The notes under the pieces: generated by a model
Told to the model about the DNA's origin: nothing
Seen by the model: the letters and a program-made list of their open reading frames with translations, nothing else
Database searches by the model: none
Source: Isoetes taiwanensis
Lineage: Eukaryota > Streptophyta > Lycopodiopsida > Isoetales > Isoetaceae
DNA: 64,000 nucleotides
Direction of reading: 5' to 3'
Assembly (NCBI GenBank): GCA_021234155.1
Contig: JAJEKV010000205.1
Coordinates: forward strand, 1,223,501 to 1,287,500
Translations under genes and position numbers: made by a program
Shown: positions 32,943-45,286 of the stretch, one piece after another
How the letters are laid out: the number at the start of each line of letters is the position of its first letter
Numbering within the stretch: position 1 is the first letter of the stretch

Positions 32943-34536
32943 TTGGGATACACCCCGAACTATCGGAAGCAAGCAGGATATGAGGTAGCGCTTGAACGTG
33001 AGCTACAGGGGATTGATGCCCTCTATACAATGCAAGATAAGTGTGAATGGTTGGTGAAGGCCTTACTCGCAGCAGCCAATGAAAGCTTTGCAGCAAGAAA
33101 GCCCCCGCGAAGGGACACTGCGCAATTCCCTCAAAACCCCTGGTTTGACGCTGAATGTAAGACTCTAAAGACTCAGCTACGCACCATCTTAGATCCACAG
33201 CTCCGGCAACAGGCCATTAGAGACTATAAGACATTCTTGAAATCCAAAAAGCATCGCTACATTGCAGAAAACCAGCAACGTATGTTTGATCTACTGATGA
33301 CTGAGCCAAAAGCCTTTTGGCATAGAATGTTGTATAAGAGGCATCAACCACCTGGCAATGTTACACCAGACCAGTGGAGACAGCGGTTGGAGGAGTTGTA
33401 TGACCCTCCAGGAGCAATCGCTGACGTGCCAGATCAGCTAGGAGAAACACTACAGCTTTCAGAGGCAGACATCCACCAGGGTCTTAGTCATCTTGCTAAT
33501 GATAAAGCAAAGGACTTGCAGGGATTTCAGGCCGAGCTTTGCTCAAGCCTTTGACAGGGATAATCAATCAGGCCATCAGAGAGGGCCTCCCGCAGGAATA
33601 GATGGTTAGCAAGGTCACCCCTATTCATAAGACGGGAAGCAGGGATGACTCCACCAACTACCGTATGATCATGGTGAGCCCGTTACTCGCAAAACTTCTA
33701 GCAGGTGTGCTGGAGAAGAAGTTAACGCAATGGGCGGAGGAAACTGGAGTACGTGCAGTCGGCCAAGCAGGTTTCCGCCCTGCCCACTCCACGAGTGATC
33801 ATATTTTTACTCTCAGAATCCTTATGGAAGCTAGCCGCAATGCACGACGGAACTTGTATTGCTGTTTCGTGGATTTTAAGACGGCATATGATACGGTCCC
33901 TCGGGACCTGTTGTGGCGACGCTTGCAGGAGCTACATGTCCCATAGGATTTACAGAACGCCATCTATCGGCTCTATGACGGAATATATGCACTTTGCCTG
34001 CGTCAGACTACAGGGTGAACAACACCATAGGTGTTAAACAGGGATGCCCGTTATCTCCAACACTTTTTGGACTCTATATTGACAAGTTGGAGACCTGGAT
34101 GCAAGAACATGGAGGTTGTGGCCCACAATTGCCAGAGGCATATACAGTAAAACAGTTGCTCTATGCAGACGATCTGGGCTTATTATCCCATACAGCTAGG
34201 AGTATGCAGGAACATTTGGATGCTCTTAGTCAATTCTGTGACATAGCAGGAATGACAGTCAACCAGCAGAAAACCAAGCTATTGCCAATCCTGTCTGCCC
34301 AGCATGATATCCCAGACTTCTATTACAGAGGACAAAGGATGGAAGTTGTAAGGACCTTTAAGTATCTGGGAATCGATTTCTCTGCTAACATGCTATGGGA
34401 TGACTGTGTAGAAAGAAGGGTCAGCGCGGGATGGAAAGCCCTGTATGCAATGCAGAATAGCTGTTACAGAATAGATCTCTGCGATTGGGCACGCAAAGCA
34501 CACCTACCGTGGAACGATATTCTTTGTATGGGGTAG
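32943..34536 (+). pseudogene. LINE reverse transcriptase domain, frameshifted
   Basis: Pieces in three frames read in order: the linker to FAARKPPRRDTAQFPQNPWF and the SEADIHQGLSHLANDKAKD block (32943-33554); VSKVTPIHKTGSRDDSTNYR, LEKKLTQWAEE, QAGFRPAHSTSDHI and motif A CCFVDFKTAYDTV (33602-33946); then VKQGCPLSPTLF, the active site LLYADDLGLL and FKYLGIDFS (33994-34536). The key residues are kept, but stops and shifts separate the parts. Confidence 0.9.
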
Positions 34537-34629
34537 AGGTCCGGGGGCAACGTTTAGCAAGGGTACTTGGGATAAGCTAGAGAGAGGGTACTGAAGGCTT
34601 TCGACATACTGACCTAGGGCGCCAAGGAC

Positions 34630-35353
34630 GTGGTGCCTTATCCGATTTTTCTGTGTATGAGGCCGGCTTTTGGCCCTGCGGCGATACGCTATCGCGCAGA
34701 GCACCTTGCGTATTTCCATAAGGTTGACAGAATGGATGCACAACGTCTTCCTCCCCGGGCTCTGTTATTGGCACAAGGGCCACAACGTCTGAAGAGAGTG
34801 TGGCAGGAGCATTGTAGGGGATGGTTCGCAAGATGGTCCATAGACTATCAACACATTATGGATATGTCGGATATCGCGGAGCAGGAGCTGCATTTGAATG
34901 AGCGCTTTGCTGCCTCTCTGTGGGATGCGCCCACTCTTGCAAAGCCCAAAACAGAGCACTACCACACGCAGGTCAATCCGTCGCTTGAACACGGCCCCCA
35001 CCAGTATCTGAAGGCACACATCTCTACCAAGAAACGGAGAGCTATAGCTGCAATAAGGACAGGGTCCCACCATCTCAGAATTGAGACAGGGCCGGGGGTA
35101 ACGGATGGCGAGGCGGGGAATCCCCGGCATGAGAGATTATGCCGGTCTTTGTCACATGCAGATAGTAGAAGATGAACACCATGCTCTACAGGAATGCCCA
35201 ACATATGCACACATCCGAGCAGCTCATGCCGATCTCAGATGCTCTGAGATAGCAATTCATCAACTGCTGGCTTCACCAATGGTGGCACGTCTCGCGTCCT
35301 ACATTCTGCAAGTCTCCACCGTCAGGGAGTCCCTCACAGCACAGGGAATTTGA
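34630..35353 (+). pseudogene. LINE C-terminal zinc-binding region
   Basis: HISTKKRRAIAAIRTGSHHL with RIETG (ending in GP where relatives have RW) lies in the first frame. After a shift, YAGLCHMQIVEDEHHALQEC continues to CPTYAHIRAAH. It matches the tails at 640-1007, 52104-52313 and 52990-53491. One cysteine of the first pair is replaced, since LCHM stands where relatives have C-x2-C. Confidence 0.85.
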
Positions 35354-35789
35354 GCGCCCAGATAGGGCCTCTCAATGCCTACTACAAGGGTTTTTCCTCC
35401 CACATGGGGGGTTTTTTCATCCCAGTGGTAGAGACACATTGTACAGGGTTTCTGTTGTTTTCTTTTGTGTTTGGAACTTTTCCATTACATTGTATCACCG
35501 TCTCATAGGCCAGTTGGCCTCCGTGGACGTTAAAATATACTTCCTTCCTTCCTTCCTTATTCTTCGAAAAAAAGAAAAGATGAAGGAGAGGAGTAGGTGA
35601 GAGGATTCGTGATGTTTTTTTTCAAAACCTGAAGCAGTGTCGAGGATGGATTTCTGGCACGTTTTAGTGAGCCTCATGTGCTTTGAGAGGATGGGAGCTA
35701 ATCCATAGCAATAAAGATGAAAAGATTTATTGGCATCAACAGGTTTTGGCTTATGATGGACGTAGAAATCTCCAAAGAGGCGGCTGGAA

Positions 35790-35898
35790 GCTTGGTTTTG
35801 ATGTTCCAAAGAGAGACCATGTGCCCCGTATAATTTGGGTCCCATAGGCCGACTGGCCTCCGCAGACGATAAAAGAACCTTCCTTCCTTCCTTCCTTC
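35790..35898 (+). mobile_element. Second LINE 3' end with (CTTC)n tail
   Basis: GGGTCCCATAGGCCGACTGG, then CCTCCGCAGACGATAAAA, ends in CCTTCCTTCCTTCCTTCC at about 35880-35898. It is the same 3' end as the copy finishing at 35560, reduced to its terminal part, 340 bp downstream in the same orientation. Confidence 0.75.
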
Positions 35899-36489
35899 AA
35901 ACATCCTATTGCAGTTTCCATTGCATTTATTAACAGTACCAAACCATTAATTTGCAATGTAAGAAACTAAAAAAGGTCAAGAGGTAGAACGAATGTAATA
36001 TAACGTAATGTTGAAATTGGGTTGTTTAACTGAGCATACTCCATCTACATCCCCACTCCAAATCTGCATCAATTGCATGAAAAATTCTGATATATTTAGC
36101 TAAGATCTGAATTTCAAAAAGAAATACAACTCAATTTCTTTTTCCTAAGTGTGAAAAAAAGATCCAACTTATCATTTATTTGTCGTTTTTCATAATCCAA
36201 TTTGTGCAAAAAGTTCCTGCACACAGAGCTTTTCCTATATCAACTACTGCAGTAAAACATATGTACTGGAGGGATTATGTCCCCAGTATAATTAGATCAA
36301 CATGCAATATTAATATATCCACAACTCATTTAGAGTCAGAGACATGTTTCCTATACTGCTTGATATGCTTCCAGTGAATCTATTATTTGTCAGTCCATTT
36401 GTGCAAAAAGATCCTGCAAAACAGAGCTTTTCCTCTATCAACTAGTGCATACCCGCCTATTGCTCTAGTATAGAGAACTGTAGAATGCC
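35899..36489. other. Non-genic stretch with a direct repeat
   Basis: The sequence around TTTGTGCAAAAAG and CAGAGCTTTTCCT occurs twice, at about 36200-36250 and 36400-36445, with roughly 200 bp between. No gene was recognised. Confidence 0.5.
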
Positions 36490-36559
36490 TGCCAAGTCAT
36501 CTATGAGCATCTGGGCATAAGCCTCTACGTTTTCATAGTTCAATCGCAGCAGAGGCATG

Positions 36560-37045
36560 TGAGGAGGTGTGGCACAGGAGGTTGGAACGACCTACCAAGC
36601 CAACTGCAAGCAAAGTGGTAGATGGTTATTATCCATTCCCACTCGAAAGTGCTTGACGACATGTATATCCTGCTCAACCACTAGCACATAATCCAACACA
36701 CTAGATCTGCCCCCTGGTTGTCCTGCCTGCAAGTGTGCGTGCGAGAGGACGGCCACTATGTCAGTCCATTACAAATTACCAGGTCAGAGATACCACATAG
36801 CAATAACAGCTGCCTACTAGCGTGTGACCTGATTGTCATTTGCTGCCCGTGGTCAAGCTCCTTCTGAAGGATGCAGTTGCAACACATCGTCAGCCGAGGG
36901 GACAAATCTCATGGGTTGTTTTGTGCCGGTACGCGCATTGAAGTCTTCGATGAGTATGACACTACCCAATTGCTTGTGCTACTGTATGTCATTCCTAGGA
37001 TGGGTCGAAGTGAAGTGGTGTGCTCATTGAGCTCTTTGAAACACT
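36560..37045 (-). pseudogene. LINE endonuclease fragment
   Basis: On the - strand VILIEDFNARTGTKQPMRFV (about 36960-36901) matches the GDFNAR catalytic block, with the first Gly replaced by Glu. LCGISDLVICNGLT and GRSSVLDYVLVVEQDIHVV follow and match LCQIFDMVICNGML and GASVVDYLLAP of the 32-kb copy. The frame has stops. It is probably part of the same - strand LINE as the ORF1 remains at 38.9-40.4 kb. Confidence 0.75.
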
Positions 37046-38949
37046 GAGTACAAATTGGTTACCCCTACTAGAGGTGGAAGTTGTTGAAAAAGCTTGAAAA
37101 ATGCTCTAACACTAGACAATCTCGAGAGCATGATGACAAATAAAGAATACAAGATAAAAGATGAAACATACGGTGTGTAGGGGGGGCAGAGGTGGGAAGA
37201 TGGGCGACAACTTCTCATCGAGATGAACAACCTCGTCCTTTTAGCCTTTCGAGGAAAACCCTAATGAGAAACGATCGCCAGCGCTCTTGAGAAATGCCTG
37301 CAGCAGCTGAACTAGAATGGAGATACACGTTGCGCCAAACAAAGAGTTGAAGCACCCAAAAGGGGATGCTAGACTGTTGTACATCAACCACGAATTCTTT
37401 GATAAACCAAATTGCGAGGCTCCCCAAGGATGAAGCGCGGCACCTCGCACTGTGACAACCACGATACTCTCAAAACTAACCTGCAGAGTCAAGACTAAAA
37501 AATGAAAATGACCCCTCAGGGAGTTAGGCTCCAAAGAAACAACAACCGACCAATTGAAAATCGTCCGCAAAATGACTATCACGGAAAAACCATCTGATTG
37601 TTGCTGCTTCGGAGGCTACATTGCCAACCCGAGAGAATCATGAAAAGGAAATTACGTCTCAGAGGTTACAATGCCACGCCGAGAAAAAATAAAATTACGT
37701 AAGCCTCAAAGGCTACAGTGCCACGTCGAGGAAAAAATACAAAATAAGAACAAATGCACTTTTATATCGAGGGCTACAGGCTGACCCGAGAAGTAGAGAA
37801 GAATAGACAGACATGAAAATGACTAATTGACTACTAGTATAACATCTTAAAGGAGCCAATATACATGAGACATGACCAAATAACAAGAATGCTAAGAAAG
37901 CAAAATCTAGTCTAACCAACCATAGAATAAAAGAACAACAAAAATAGTGGAATTGATGGAGGCAAAGGAGGCAAACACAACTAAACAAACAAGCGTCCAA
38001 AGGACCAAATTGATGCAACGAAGAGGGGCTCTGTAAACGAACCATAATGCCCATGTATTATCCTTGAATCGTCTATAATATGCGCATCACACCCAACGAA
38101 ACAAATGAGCCATGGAAAGTGAGTATCATGATCACCCGTGCAAGAATAAACTGGTAATTAAAATATAAAGAATAGGAGCAAATATGGGAGAAAAAATCAG
38201 TAGGGAATAAAACATCCATGATCAAGGCCATACAATAAACAAATCGAACTGCATAAAGACACTGTAAAAGTGAAACTGAAAAGATAGTTCATAGGAACAA
38301 ACTGAATGTCAAGCAGTTCCACAATACATAGAAAGGAAACAAAGTTGCTATACCAAAAATTGCAAGCAAGGGATAACGTCGAAGCAGGAACCTAAAACTG
38401 GTTGAATCTAATAATGTGAGGCAAAAACAACACTGAACTAAGAATGATTTGCTCGATCTAAGAATTATTTTCTCATTGGAAACCTCTGGATTTTTTCGTA
38501 GTCCATGCCCGTCAGATCCAAGAACTTCTAAAACTATACCAAATGCGATGGAAGATAGATCAAACTAAAGCTTGAAGGCCGATTCGTCTGGACTTGATGC
38601 CATTCACCTGTGCAAGAAAGCGATCATGAGGAAATTCTCATGTCTTGAAGGTTACGGCGAGAAACTCTGCTCGCAGGAAATTTCCTAAAAGAAATTCCTG
38701 GCAGCACCGCCGCTCACGGCTGCTGTCGCTCTCGGCAATGCCGCCAAGGATTTCTTCCAAGAAACTTTCTGCTCGCAGAAGCTCCCCCCTTCTGCTTGGA
38801 GAAACAGGCCAAAATGGAGAAAGTGGAAATCAATGCATGTGATCACGAATTACAATCAGAAAAAAGGAAAATCGAACCCTAACAACACAAATCAAAAGTG
38901 GAGAAAGGGAGGCAACCAGAGCAGGGTGTGCGGATGTAGCAGGCGAAGC
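37046..38949. other. Unassigned stretch inside or between - strand LINE remains
   Basis: No protein similarity recognised. A degenerate repeat at about 37611-37790 has three to four units containing GGCTACA(G/T)TGCCA and CCGAG-type ends, spaced 50-60 bp. Confidence 0.4.
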
Positions 38950-40400
38950 AGGTCATGGCTCGGAGCAGTTGGGCCGCCGCAAAAGGAGCCCGAGGGTTCG
39001 CAGCACTCCCAGTAGCACTTTACGGTCGAAAGATTTGCATCTTGCTTTGGATCAGTTCTGCAGATCCTCCCTGTCTGTGGACACTCGTAACGTTGTCCAA
39101 ATCGTGCATGCAGTCTTCTTGTAGTGCAAAGGTCAGATCTCGATCAACATATAGGGTGGTCCCCTCAACTGCTTGCTCTGATGCAAAGTGGCTGCTTGTG
39201 CATCGGTGACCGTGAATATGACCACTCAAGGGTGATCAGGATGCTGGGCTCCATGGCGGCTCGCCTTAACAATGTGTACGAGTGTATGGAATGTCATCTG
39301 AGCAAGGATCATCGTCTGGAGCTGGTTGATGAGGTTCTTCCCTGCTTTTTCTGTCATACCGTATACCACCACATTGTGGCTCCTGCGTCTTTGCTCTTGG
39401 AGCTCTCTTATGGTCGGGTCAATGCTGGCTGTCGTGGAAGTATTGTTTGCAGTAAGTGGGGCATGGGCTGTGGTCTGCGCTGGGGTGGTGCAGCAATGGG
39501 TTTCTGAAGCTGGTAGCTCAGTTCCTGTTGGAATTGCTGCTGCCTTGCCAATTCATGCATAGACCACTGCAATGGTTCATGAGCCTCTGCATGGAGGCCC
39601 TTGCCTTGCTAGATGTTGGCTACCCACAGCTCCTACATCTCCCGATCTCGAGCAGCGAAGCTGTGCTCGAGTTTCAGCAAGCGGGTGTCCAGGGCACAGG
39701 GTTCACTGCTGATGAGGGCATTTCTCGTGTCTCGACCCTACTTTGAAGGGCTCTCAATTGTGACTAGCCTTTAAAATCGGCCTGGACGCTGCACATCATG
39801 GTGGCTTCCTTCTCAGAATCTGATCAAAGGTAGGAAATGGTTGCCATCATCTCCTGCTCAGCACGCTACCTATCCTATGTCATGGTTTATTTGGTGGTGG
39901 ATAAGGAGTCCATGCAAGCCCGCAGGTCGGTGGGACCCTGCTTGATCTGCTGCCTCTCGAAGTGCGCCAAGCGGTTGTTGTCTTCCATCTACTGTGTGGA
40001 GGTCTCCATCTCTACAATCCGTTGTTTCTCTGTTGCCAACTGCCTTCTGGGTACCTAGGGTACCGAGGACTGCATCTCTTCTATAAGGCCTACAATTTGG
40101 GTACCATTACTCTTAATTCTCGCTTGTAGTCGTCTCAAGGCCTCCATCGGTTCCTGGTTTGCCGTCAACTTCCTGATTGACCTCATTGATTGGGCCTTTG
40201 CCGTTGCCTCCCTCCTCATGGAAGAGGCTTCTCATTTCCTTTGTCGTCTGGTCTGGGCCATTTTGTGGTAGCCCAACCACTTGGTCCTCCTAGGAGAGCT
40301 CGCTCGTTATGCGAGGGGTAATCAGGTTGTCGGTTGCATGAGGCTGGATCAAGGGGAACTGGGCATTTAGATTGGGATCAGGATAGGGGGTCCCTTAAGT
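38950..40400 (-). pseudogene. LINE ORF1 remains with coiled coil
   Basis: The clearest part, about 40125-39890 on the - strand, reads RLQARIKSNGTQIVGLIEEM, then RRQLATEKQRIVEMETSTQ, a stop, and MEDNNRLAHFERQQIKQG. It aligns with IVGLETEMESATSHVLHRQL at 55 kb and with FKKQLATERQRISDIETRVQ at 57.4 kb. The heptad-like hydrophobic spacing suggests the trimerising coiled coil of a LINE ORF1 nucleic-acid chaperone. Below 39800 the coding sense is unclear. Confidence 0.65.
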
Positions 40401-40461
40401 GGCCCATGGCTGTTTAGGGTGCGAGAGGTGAGGTCCAGGCAGAGATTAGAGCAAGTGAAGG

Positions 40462-40935
40462 TGTTGCTCAAAGGACATTTTGGACACTTAAAATCCAGAA
40501 CGAGGACTTAAAAACACCATTTGCACAATAATTTGGGTCTTGAACCCTAGTGAGAGAATATGCAAGAGAGATTATTGCTCAAAGGATGTTTTGGATGCTT
40601 AGAATCCAAAACGGGGACTCAAAGACGGCGTTTGTACAACAATTTGGGCCCTGGAAGCAGAACCCTAGTGAAAAAATAGGCAAGAGAGAGGTGGTGCTTA
40701 AAGGGCATTTTAGATGCTTGGAATCCAAACGAGGACTCAAAAATGTTGTTTGCACAACAATTTGGGACCTGGAAGCTAAACACTAATAAGAGAATAGGTA
40801 AGAGAGAGGTGTTGCTCAAAGGACGTTTTGGATGCTTAGAATCCGAAATAAGGTCTCAAAAACATTGTTTGCACAATAATTTGAGCGCTAGATGCAAAAC
40901 CCTAGTGAGAGAGTGTGGGCAAAAGCATAACCCTC
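40462..40935 (-). repeat. Four-copy tandem repeat, 111-119-bp unit
   Basis: Units start with CAAAGGA-like sequence at about 40469, 40580, 40699 and 40817. Shared blocks are TTTTGGATGCTTAGAATCC, TTTGCACAACAATTTGGG and AACCCTAGTGAGAGAAT. The array lies just upstream of the - strand LINE ORF1, where several LINE families carry repeated promoter units (monomers), so a 5' UTR array is plausible. Confidence 0.85.
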
Positions 40936-40949
40936 TAGAGAGAGTGACC

Positions 40950-41045
40950 CAAGGTGCTAGAGAGAGAAGGTAGGGCAAGGCGCTAGAGAGAGAGAAGGTA
41001 GGGCAAGGCGCTAGAGTGAGAGAGAAGGTAGGGCAAGTTACTAGA
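40950..41045. repeat. Short tandem repeat, about 29-bp unit
   Basis: GCTAGAGAGAGAAGGTAGGG and CAAGGC recur three to four times with small changes. It directly follows the 118-bp array. Confidence 0.85.
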
Positions 41046-43840
41046 GAGGAACCTTGGCAGGGCAGAGAAGGGCTTGTGTGTCAGGGGAGGGGGATGCTCT
41101 TGTGCTGAACAATCACCTAAAAGAGGAATGATATACTACCCGAATTGTTTGGTATAGCGGGAGGCTGTTTTGGCAGTGGTTAAGGCTATGATCGCCATAT
41201 GGTATTGTATGCAAAACAGTATTTTTTGCCATGTGAGAGGAGCTTAACTTATTGTTGTTGTTCTGGGTGTTTTTTTTTTCTGTTCTTGAATGGCATGTAC
41301 ATGGTCCAATGGAAGCTCACGATCCTTTTTGTGGCCAAGTTCTATGCAGAGGAGACAACAACGGTTGGGAAGCGGCCAGATGCTTGGAAGAGGTAGAAGC
41401 CATATCGCAGGCATGTCTCATGCATCATAATTTTTTGCCAATGGAATCGATGTCGGTAATTGCTTCTTCAAAGCTATGGCAATTACATCAATGGCTGCGG
41501 GATAATGGTTCTGGTGTGTTTCTGGAGGCCTCGGAATGTTGGATTTTTTTTGGATTTCGTGGTGCTTGTCCAGCTACAGACTGGTGGGTTCAAATCCCAC
41601 ATTTTATTTCCACAACAGGGTGAGGATCACAGGGCTTTAAGATCTTGGTTGATCTCTATCATGGCCTCTCCTCTATTGCTTTTGCCCCTGTGGTAGCGAT
41701 GAATGCCGTTGGCAGCATAGGTATGAATGAATTTGTTGTGAGTTTTCTGAAGGCTATTCTGAATCGTTTGCTGCCTGTGTCTTTTTCTGGTGAAGGCAAA
41801 GCACACCTATGGGGCTCCAAAGCGTGAACCTGTACGATGGTCTGTGCGTGAAGAGCAAGAAGGAAATGGAGATGGTTTTTTTCAATGGTTCAATTGTTTG
41901 TTTTGAGCCATTGGATTTCATCAAATATTGTTTGCATCATTGAAGCTTGCAATTCAATATTTGTTGAAAAATTTGTGGCCATTGATCTGGCACAATTTAG
42001 AGAATATTCTGCAAATCAATGGCCACGAACAAAAGATGCAATAAAAACCATAAAAAATTCAAAGTTGGAAATTGAAGGCTGCAAGCCTTACAAGGCCCCT
42101 TTTACCATGCAAAATAAAGTCTTAAAAAAAGGGCATTCAAAAAGAAGCCTACATTTCATATATCCTTGCAAAATGATAGTCAAGAAAAAAATAGGCTTGC
42201 AACAAAAAGTCTATTTTTTTAGTAGCCATGCACTTATACCCCTATATTAATTTAATCTTTTAAATATATATTAGAGAAAAAAAATATATAGATATGGCAA
42301 TCCCATACATATCACCAAAGTGCCATATAGAAAGAAATACAAAATTAGAGAAAACTAAAGAATACTATATCATGATTTAATAAAATGGCATGGCAATTAA
42401 TATCCCCTCCAACTAAAAAATTCAAAATCGTCCATTTTGTTATGAAAATGTGAGAAAAAAAAATCTCCTTTTCTTTCACTGTATTTTCCCTTCTTTTTGC
42501 GACCTGGTTCTTTCTTACGTGCAGTCGATGCCGAATCACATCAATGGGAAGGACCAACCGATTTTGATCAAGTAGGTGAATTGGGTGGATTGGGCAGGCT
42601 TTAGATTGGCTATTAACGCCTGTCGAATCGATTTGGAGAAGCCACACAATGAAAATGAGTAAGCAAATGGCAACTGGTGCAAAAACCATTTCCAGGTATT
42701 TTTATGTTATAATCTCGAGAATGCTTGACGCTTTACAACTCTCTTTGACTTGAACTGAATCAAAAAGATCGGGTTCTTTTTATACATTTTAGTATCACTA
42801 TAAACTCATTCTTTCTTTTCATGTATGGTGAGAATTTGTCCAAACAAATTACGGCACACTTCACGTTCTTTAATTATGTCAGAAAGATCTAGTTCCTGAT
42901 CCAACAATCGCATCCTAGAAGAAAAGATCACTTCTCGGATCAGAATAGTGTCCCAACTCTCTGTCTATAATCTCATTATCTTTTTTAATCTCATATCTGT
43001 ATTCAAAACCTCAATGAGTTTTTGCCACAGAAGGAAGGAAAATAGACTCTATCGAAGGAGTCTCGGTGATTCTAATTGCCCTCTGATGATTAGGGAAAAC
43101 TCTGATGATGGCCGAGACCCTAGCCGCTACTTAGTGCGGCGGCGGCCGCCACCCAAAGCCTTGAGCTCGAAACTTGGTGAAGCTCGCTAAAAGAGCAGGA
43201 CTAATGCCTGCTTCTGCTTGGCCAGACCGATGGCTGCTGCTCTAGGCCTCTCTTATTTGGTCTTCATCGAATCTTTGCAACTTGGACATGCTTTTAGGTC
43301 ATGGCCGCTGCTCTAGAATCCTTCTTCTGTTTGTTTAAGGTTGGACTAGGTAAGAATGGGTCCTTTCATTTCTGCCATTTTGGTTTGAGCTAGTTCAGAT
43401 TAACTTAGCATCAGACAAGCATTTGAAGGATTGTCTGTGCCTCAGAGCTTCAGCAACAACGGTTGTGTGCTTAAGGCAGCATGTATTTCTTATGTTTGGT
43501 TAATGACTATGAGCTTTTGAACAGTTTTATAGCTCAATTTTTCAGTTCTAGCTTTGTATATTATCCTAGCCATAGATATTTCTTGTTGCACTCATTGCAA
43601 AGGAAAGCCCTCCTTGCAGTTTGGAACTGCACTCATTGCAGTTATAGAAGCAGAGCATGATAATATGTCATGGAATGCTGGAGCTTTCGGGTTGCTTGCT
43701 TTAACACTGTTTGAAGCATTAAGAACTGTGGATTAACTTGGTCTTGTGCAGCCAGATGTATGGAAAATAGTGATATAGCTAGTAATAGATGGACTTTCCG
43801 CCGCCGGACATATGAAGTCACTGCTCTTGGATTCTTCGGG
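41046..43840. other. Long stretch without recognised gene
   Basis: Contains a T-run near 41270, AT-rich sequence at 42240-42310 and several frames without domains (for example 42345-42689 on the - strand). A GGTTCAAATCCCAC T-arm-like motif at about 41587 lacks the rest of a tRNA. Nothing else can be supported. Confidence 0.4.
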
Positions 43841-43849
43841 GGTTTGCTT

Positions 43850-44639
43850 GAGTGCGAGATCTTGTTGGTGCACTTTGGGCCTAGGAGGGCGGATTCTTCA
43901 TGGAAGCAGTTTGGTTGGTTTAACTCTGGCTGTGTTACTGTTCTAGTATTATGGATTGTTCTTATATTAAGTTATTCTAGAGTTCATCCATCCCTATCCT
44001 AGCTAGGGGGAGATCAGAATTGGGATTTATTGGCGGGTTCAGGAACGGATGCTTTGGACAAGGATTCAGGTCAAATGGAGAGACTTTGGGCAAGAGACTA
44101 AAATTTCTTCATCGTTGCAGACTTGGGAGGCCATGAGCGTAGTGGAGCTAGTGCCTATGCAAATAGTGAAGATGTATATGGGAATGATTGGACCACCCCT
44201 CGGGGAAGGCTTGTACGATGTTCTACTTAGTTGGAAGAGAGAGGAGAGAATCTCTTAGTACATTCTTTGGAGCAGAGGGCGACCTCTTTTAGTACTTCTA
44301 TGCGGGGATAATATAGCGGGCCAAGTTAATCTTGCGGAATAGCGGTTGCTCTTGTGAGATCTTCATTAGCTTGCATCTTTCAGTGGAGGAGCTTCAGATG
44401 GTGGCAGCTTTAGGACTTATAGTGATCTTTATCTCTGCTCAAATTCGAAGGATTGGACCTGGTTTTAGACCCCGGTCTTGGATTGATAGATTGAATTCTT
44501 CCTATTTGATCCATAAGGGATTCTTTGTGTTTAAATTTTTCCTATCAGGCCTATTGTGGAGCCTCAAATAAGTGTAATCTGTTCACTATATTAATATAAA
44601 ATATCTTACCCTTAAAAAAAAAAAAAAAAAAAAAAAAAA
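43850..44639 (+). mobile_element. Probable poly(A)-tailed retroposed 3' end
   Basis: A run of about 26 A ends at 44639 after TTAATATAAAATATCTTACCCTT, with composition like the 3' end of the L1 at 31.1 kb. Upstream frames (43760-44258) have no certain RT similarity. The left border is a guess: GGTTTGCT occurs at 43841 and again just after the poly(A), which could be a short target duplication. Confidence 0.45.
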
Positions 44640-45286
44640 GGTTTGCTCTAAACAATAAAATAAGAGCCATCTGGTATATCACTAGTTCGATCTAAATTCT
44701 GATTTTCTAAGTTTTAGAATGCATGTCTCTAGGTGGCATTCTATTTGCCCTCTCTGTATAGGAGCTGTATTTATTGGCCTCATAGAACCAAAAGAATTAG
44801 TTCTTTATGTGATATCAATATTACGTGTGCACTATTACTTTTTAAGGGGGAAAAAAAAAAAAATTAAGCCCGTGTATTGTTATTTTTGGACTAACAATAC
44901 AAATGAAAGTCTAATTTAAATTATGCCATGCAATTTGAATATCCAATTTTTAGAGTGACCCAAATTTGAGATTAACTGGATAAATAATAAATACCGCATC
45001 CGGACGTTTTGCAATGGTAGAGCGTGGGAGAACTTTTCTTCAGGGGTTTTAGATCGAAGGACCTGGCTATGGCTCCGGGCATTTCTTCGGCATCTTCAAA
45101 GAAACAGATCAACCTAATCTGCGAAACAACATAACCCCTTGCCCTTGCATATTGGTTTATTCTGTTTTATCTCTACCAGGCCAAGCTTGGAGACTCTAAG
45201 AACTCCTTTTCCATTTCTCCCCGTTCTTCTGAGGAAGGAGTAGTGATCTAGATCTCAATTTTGTGCTCTACCATCAGACGGCGACC
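44640..45286 (+). other. Region upstream of the LAG1 gene
   Basis: Includes an A-run at 44850-44863 and the likely 5' UTR of the ceramide synthase gene. No clear TATA box can be fixed. The poly(A)-tailed insertion ends about 650 bp before the start codon. Confidence 0.4.

Larger units (their letters stand above)
32063..35560 (+). mobile_element. LINE copy with EN, RT and zinc-binding tail, decayed
   Basis: This is the fullest member of the LINE family present in this window. In order: apurinic-type endonuclease, reverse transcriptase, C-terminal zinc-binding region, a 3' UTR ending CAGTTGGCCTCCGTGGACG then TTAAAATATA, and a (CTTC)n tail at about 35539-35560. It differs from the poly(A)-tailed L1 at 28.6 kb in RT sequence and 3' end, so two LINE lineages are present. 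Several stops and frameshifts make it inactive. ORF1 is not recognisable upstream. Confidence 0.9.

Noticed and set aside
39124-39746. + strand frames of 78-127 residues
   Set aside because: Opposite to the LINE ORF1 remains and without domains.
41587-41600. tRNA T-arm-like GGTTCAAATCCCAC
   Set aside because: No acceptor stem, D-arm or anticodon arm around it.
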